A stretch of 7,345 nucleotides of DNA from JBPESN01 sp051710625 (lineage in GTDB: Bacteria; Pseudomonadota; Gammaproteobacteria; Enterobacterales; Enterobacteriaceae): the NCBI RefSeq assembly GCF_051710625.1, contig NZ_JBPESN010000093.1, positions 1 to 7,345 of the forward strand, given 5' to 3'. The notes below the pieces were generated by a model. It was not told the DNA's origin and ran no database searches. It saw only the letters and a list, made by a program, of their open reading frames with translations. This document shows positions 5,684 through 7,345 of this stretch, piece by piece. Every line of letters begins with the position of its first letter. The stretch's first letter is position 1. Made by a program: the position numbers and the translations under genes.

Positions 5684-6376
5684 GACGGCCGGCGCGCCAC
5701 TTTGTAACATCAGCGGCGCGCTTATCACATACTGACCATTTACCACCGATACTGCCGGTGGTTGATGGTGTTCGGCGAAATAGGCGTAACCGGGCGCAAG
5801 CTGGCTCCAGAATTTGTAATTGGCTGAATAATGATGGCGTTGCATATTTGCCGGCGTTATGCGAAACGGAAATATATTAATCTTTACCTGCGCCTGACCA
5901 TTAAGCAATGCATCTTTCACATAGCGATAAATCTCCGCAATCAAAGAATCCGTCATGGCATAGCAGCCGATAAAGCGGCAATCGCCGTGGATCATCAGCT
6001 TGGCGCCTGAATAGCCCAGCGCCCGGGCATAGTCGTTGGGGAAACCGAGATTAATGGCGCGATAATAATGACTGTTCGGATTCAGATTGCGTGTGTCAAT
6101 GGAGTAAAAACCTTCCGGACTCATGAAGTCGCCTTCACGCCGTTTCGGGCCCAGTCCGCCGGAGAACTTGCAAATTTGAAAGCTGTCCACCAAATGGTAT
6201 GCATTACCCATCTTGGCATACAGTTCCAAAATGCGTTTTTCTTTAAAGACCTGAATAAATATCGGTGAGCCTAATAGTTGTTGCTTAAGTTCCTGGCCGA
6301 CTTTTGCTTGATCGCTGGCGTAACTGTACGCTGGTAATAAAAAAAGCATCGTCAACAGCATCGCGAATCTGCGCAT
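5654..6376 (-). CDS. yafK: YkuD-domain peptidoglycan hydrolase YafK/DpaA (LdtF), apparently intact
   Basis: YafK (renamed DpaA or LdtF) belongs to the LD-transpeptidase (YkuD) fold but acts as a hydrolase that releases Braun lipoprotein from peptidoglycan. The ATG at 6376 is chosen over the one at 6382 because AGGA lies 6 nt upstream of it and the N-terminus then aligns with E. coli (MRRFAMLLTML). It is 240 residues, with a signal peptide (hydrophobic 4-15, likely cleavage after SYA at 18-20) sending it to the periplasm. The catalytic region reads HGDCRFIGCYAMT with H130 and probable nucleophile C138. The Ser usually two residues before this Cys (SIGC) is Phe135 here. Other matches are KFSGGLGPKRREGDF and a C-terminal PPAVSVVNGQYV. 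No frame damage is seen. It is convergent with yafJ, overlapping it by 30 bp. E. coli YafK is slightly longer. Confidence 0.93.
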   Translation of the reverse strand: MRRFAMLLTMLFLLPAYSYASDQAKVGQELKQQLLGSPIFIQVFKEKRILELYAKMGNAYHLVDSFQICKFSGGLGPKRREGDFMSPEGFYSIDTRNLNPNSHYYRAINLGFPNDYARALGYSGAKLMIHGDCRFIGCYAMTDSLIAEIYRYVKDALLNGQAQVKINIFPFRITPANMQRHHYSANYKFWSQLAPGYAYFAEHHQPPAVSVVNGQYVISAPLMLQSGAPAVSQFALAKPE

Positions 6377-6382
6377 TGTCAT

Positions 6383-6532
6383 TCCTGTTTCATCAAATAA
6401 ATGAGCGGCCAGCCACGAACGTTACCGGAGGGACTGTCAACTGCCCGTGGGCAATCAGCGACAAGATATCACTGCGTGTTATTTTATCAAGATACGTTTT
6501 GTATAGATGAGAATCCTTACTGTATACTTGTA
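6383..6532. promoter_or_regulatory. Upstream region of yafK up to the ISL3 end
   Basis: These 150 bp hold no gene. They contain the yafK ribosome-binding AGGA (minus strand, about 6383-6386) and AT-rich stretches (TGTTATTTTATC at 6478-6489, TTTTGTATAGATG at 6497-6509) that could serve promoters in either direction. I cannot single out a convincing yafK promoter. The right border is the putative IS terminus. Confidence 0.4.
6520..6532 (+). promoter_or_regulatory. Left part of a LexA-type operator cut at the ISL3 boundary
   Basis: The sequence TTACTGTATACTTGTA matches the left half and centre of a LexA box (CTGT-N8-ACAG): CTGT at 6520-6523, an AT-rich 8-mer, then only the A of ACAG before the apparent IS end at 6533. 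The core CTGTATACTT resembles my recollection of the E. coli dinB operator, and dinB lies on the far side of yafK in E. coli. Assignment to dinB is inference. Confidence 0.4.
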
Positions 6533-7111
6533 GGTCTTCCCCGATCATGGTGGGAGAGTCAGAACGCCATGTTTAGCTTTCCGTAGTGGAACAGCACACC
6601 CAGCTTGAACCGTTCTTTATTCCTGAAGCACTGTGACTTAATTCTGAGCAGGCGTATTTTACTGTTTAGCGACTCCGCACTGCCGTTTGACACTCGGTTT
6701 TTCATCGCATTCAGGATGCCGTAAAGGCGCTTTGCCACCATCCTGCCAACGCTGACCATCAGCGGTATTCCGCTGTTCTTTGCCATTATCATCCATTCCT
6801 GCCACAGCTTTCGGCTATGGCTGTCATAGCAGCGGTGCCACAGGTCGCGGGCAAGTTCTTTCATGAGCCAGCACTGACTGGTTTGGGGTAACACCAAGCG
6901 TGCAACTTCCAACCTGTCGGACCTGCGTCCATGCCGATTCTGTTTACCGTAAAACCACAAATAACGCGAGCGATGAGCCCCTTTCCTGTCTGACGATGGG
7001 ATGCGTTTCGTTTCAGCCATACGTGTTTTATCAACAACGGCGCGGAGCGTTTTTGCCACATGGAAGTGGTCGAAGGCGATTTTATCCACAGCATTTGGTG
7101 TAGTAACACAC
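6533..7111 (-). mobile_element. ISL3-family insertion sequence, 3' part only
   Basis: This is the downstream end of an ISL3-family element (IS204/IS1001/IS1165 type). The terminus is placed at 6533, where GGTCTTCCCCGATCATGG begins 26 bp beyond the transposase stop; ISL3 ends typically start with GG and lie close to the stop. The other end is not reached, because an IS3 element starts at 7112 inside the transposase gene. The target duplication cannot be tested in this window. Confidence 0.7.
6559..7111 (-). pseudogene. ISL3-family transposase, C-terminal half, interrupted by IS3
   Basis: About 183 codons of a DDE transposase of roughly 400 residues. The frame is open up to the IS3 boundary and begins TTPNAVDKIAFDHFHVAK, which contains the second catalytic Asp in the FDxFHV motif. 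Later comes the C-terminal NGSAESLNSKIRLLR block with the catalytic Glu, then FRNKERFKLGVLFHYGKL, the usual family ending, with TGA at 6561-6559. The zinc-finger/HTH N-terminus and first catalytic Asp are missing because the IS3 element at 7112 splits the gene. A GTG at 7089 could be called as a start but it is internal to the domain. If the rest lies beyond the IS3 copy, precise excision would restore the gene. Confidence 0.88.
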
Positions 7112-7345
7112 TGAATTTGGTCACCTGAACAGAGGTGATATGCTCACCTCAGAACAACACGGGTGCACCAATGAAAAGAAAAAATTTTAGTCCTGAATTC
7201 AAACGCGAATCTGCTCAATTGGTTGTCGACCAAAATTACACCGCCGCGCAAGCAGCAAAAGCCATGGACGTCGGTTTTTCTACGATGACGAAATGGGTAA
7301 AACAACTGCGTGATAAGCGACAGGGGAAAACGCCAAAAGCCTCTC
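7112..7345 (+). mobile_element. IS3-family insertion sequence (IS1397-like), partial, right copy
   Basis: This is the 5' end of a second copy of the IS3-family element found at 1-623, here reading rightwards and running off the window edge. It starts at the TGAATTTGG terminus (7112) inside the ISL3 transposase gene and has the same 59-nt leader before orfA. Scattered base differences from the left copy show that the two are diverged relatives, not a very recent duplication. Confidence 0.88.
7171..7345 (+). CDS. IS3-family transposase OrfA, N-terminal part (runs off right edge)
   Basis: The ATG at 7171 opens a frame that remains open for 58 codons to the window edge (KRKNFSPEFKRESAQLVVD at the start, later AAKAMDVGFSTMTKWVKQL). 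It carries the OrfA helix-turn-helix region. It differs from the left copy at several residues (for example RK for KR at the start, AAQA for VAPA, MDV for MNV, GF for GL). The window ends just before the place where the left copy is frameshifted, so whether this copy is functional cannot be judged. Confidence 0.85.
   Translation, partial: MKRKNFSPEFKRESAQLVVDQNYTAAQAAKAMDVGFSTMTKWVKQLRDKRQGKTPKAS

Noticed and set aside
5690..5880. Extension of the yafJ frame to 5880 as a fused C-terminal domain
   Set aside because: The extension exists only because of the extra G in the run at 5627-5633; it is antisense to yafK and the native stop TGA at 5681-5683 lies in the repaired frame.
6861..7124. Minus-strand frame starting MTKFSVLLHQ across the IS3/ISL3 junction
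   Set aside because: Out of frame with the ISL3 transposase and only open by chance across the junction.

Overview
The window looks like a piece of a gammaproteobacterial (enterobacterial) genome in early reductive decay, of the type seen in recently host-restricted insect symbionts such as the Sodalis group. This is inferred from three things: proteins recognisable as close relatives of E. coli YbdL, YafV, GmhA, YafJ and YafK; an E. coli-like local gene order (yafV ... gmhA-yafJ>, <yafK); and a high load of indels, nonsense codons and insertion sequences. The species assignment is a guess.

Layout, left to right. (1) 1-623: the inner end of an IS3-family element (IS1397-like) on the minus strand, running off the left edge, with a broken orfA and an open orfB. 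(2) 624-946: the C-terminal remnant of a PuuE-type allantoinase/polysaccharide deacetylase, cut by that IS. (3) 1096-3021: a minus-strand operon ybdL-yafV (methionine/KMTB aminotransferase plus omega-amidase of methionine salvage). Both genes carry indels, and both have lost a catalytic residue. Upstream lies an apparently intact promoter with a tandem MetJ box. (4) 3235-3810: a plus-strand YceI-family secreted protein gene in which two compensating indels scramble the middle of an otherwise open frame, followed by a good terminator. (5) 3901-4281: about 380 bp with no gene I can recognise, where E. coli would have fadE. (6) 4295-4876: intact gmhA (heptose biosynthesis for LPS core). (7) 4913-5683: yafJ pseudogene (class II glutamine amidotransferase) with about four indels. 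(8) 5654-6376, minus: intact yafK/dpaA/ldtF (YkuD-fold peptidoglycan-Lpp hydrolase), tail to tail with yafJ. (9) 6383-6532: a promoter region ending in what looks like half a LexA operator. (10) 6533-7111: 3' part of an ISL3-family element, itself interrupted by (11) a second IS1397-like element from 7112 that runs off the right edge on the plus strand.

The main story is selective decay. The two genes with envelope roles (gmhA, yafK) are preserved, while their neighbours (puuE, ybdL, yafV, yceI-like, yafJ) are inactivated by indels, stops, active-site substitutions and IS insertion. The two IS3 copies face each other in inverted orientation around 6.5 kb and could serve as recombination sites. 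I see no CRISPR array, tRNA, rRNA or novel defence-like system here. The most interesting points are the independent loss of catalytic residues in both members of one pathway pair beneath a conserved MetJ operator, the camouflaged yceI pseudogene, and the apparent IS cut through a LexA box. Many of the indels sit in short homopolymer runs, so read-level checking matters before each is accepted.
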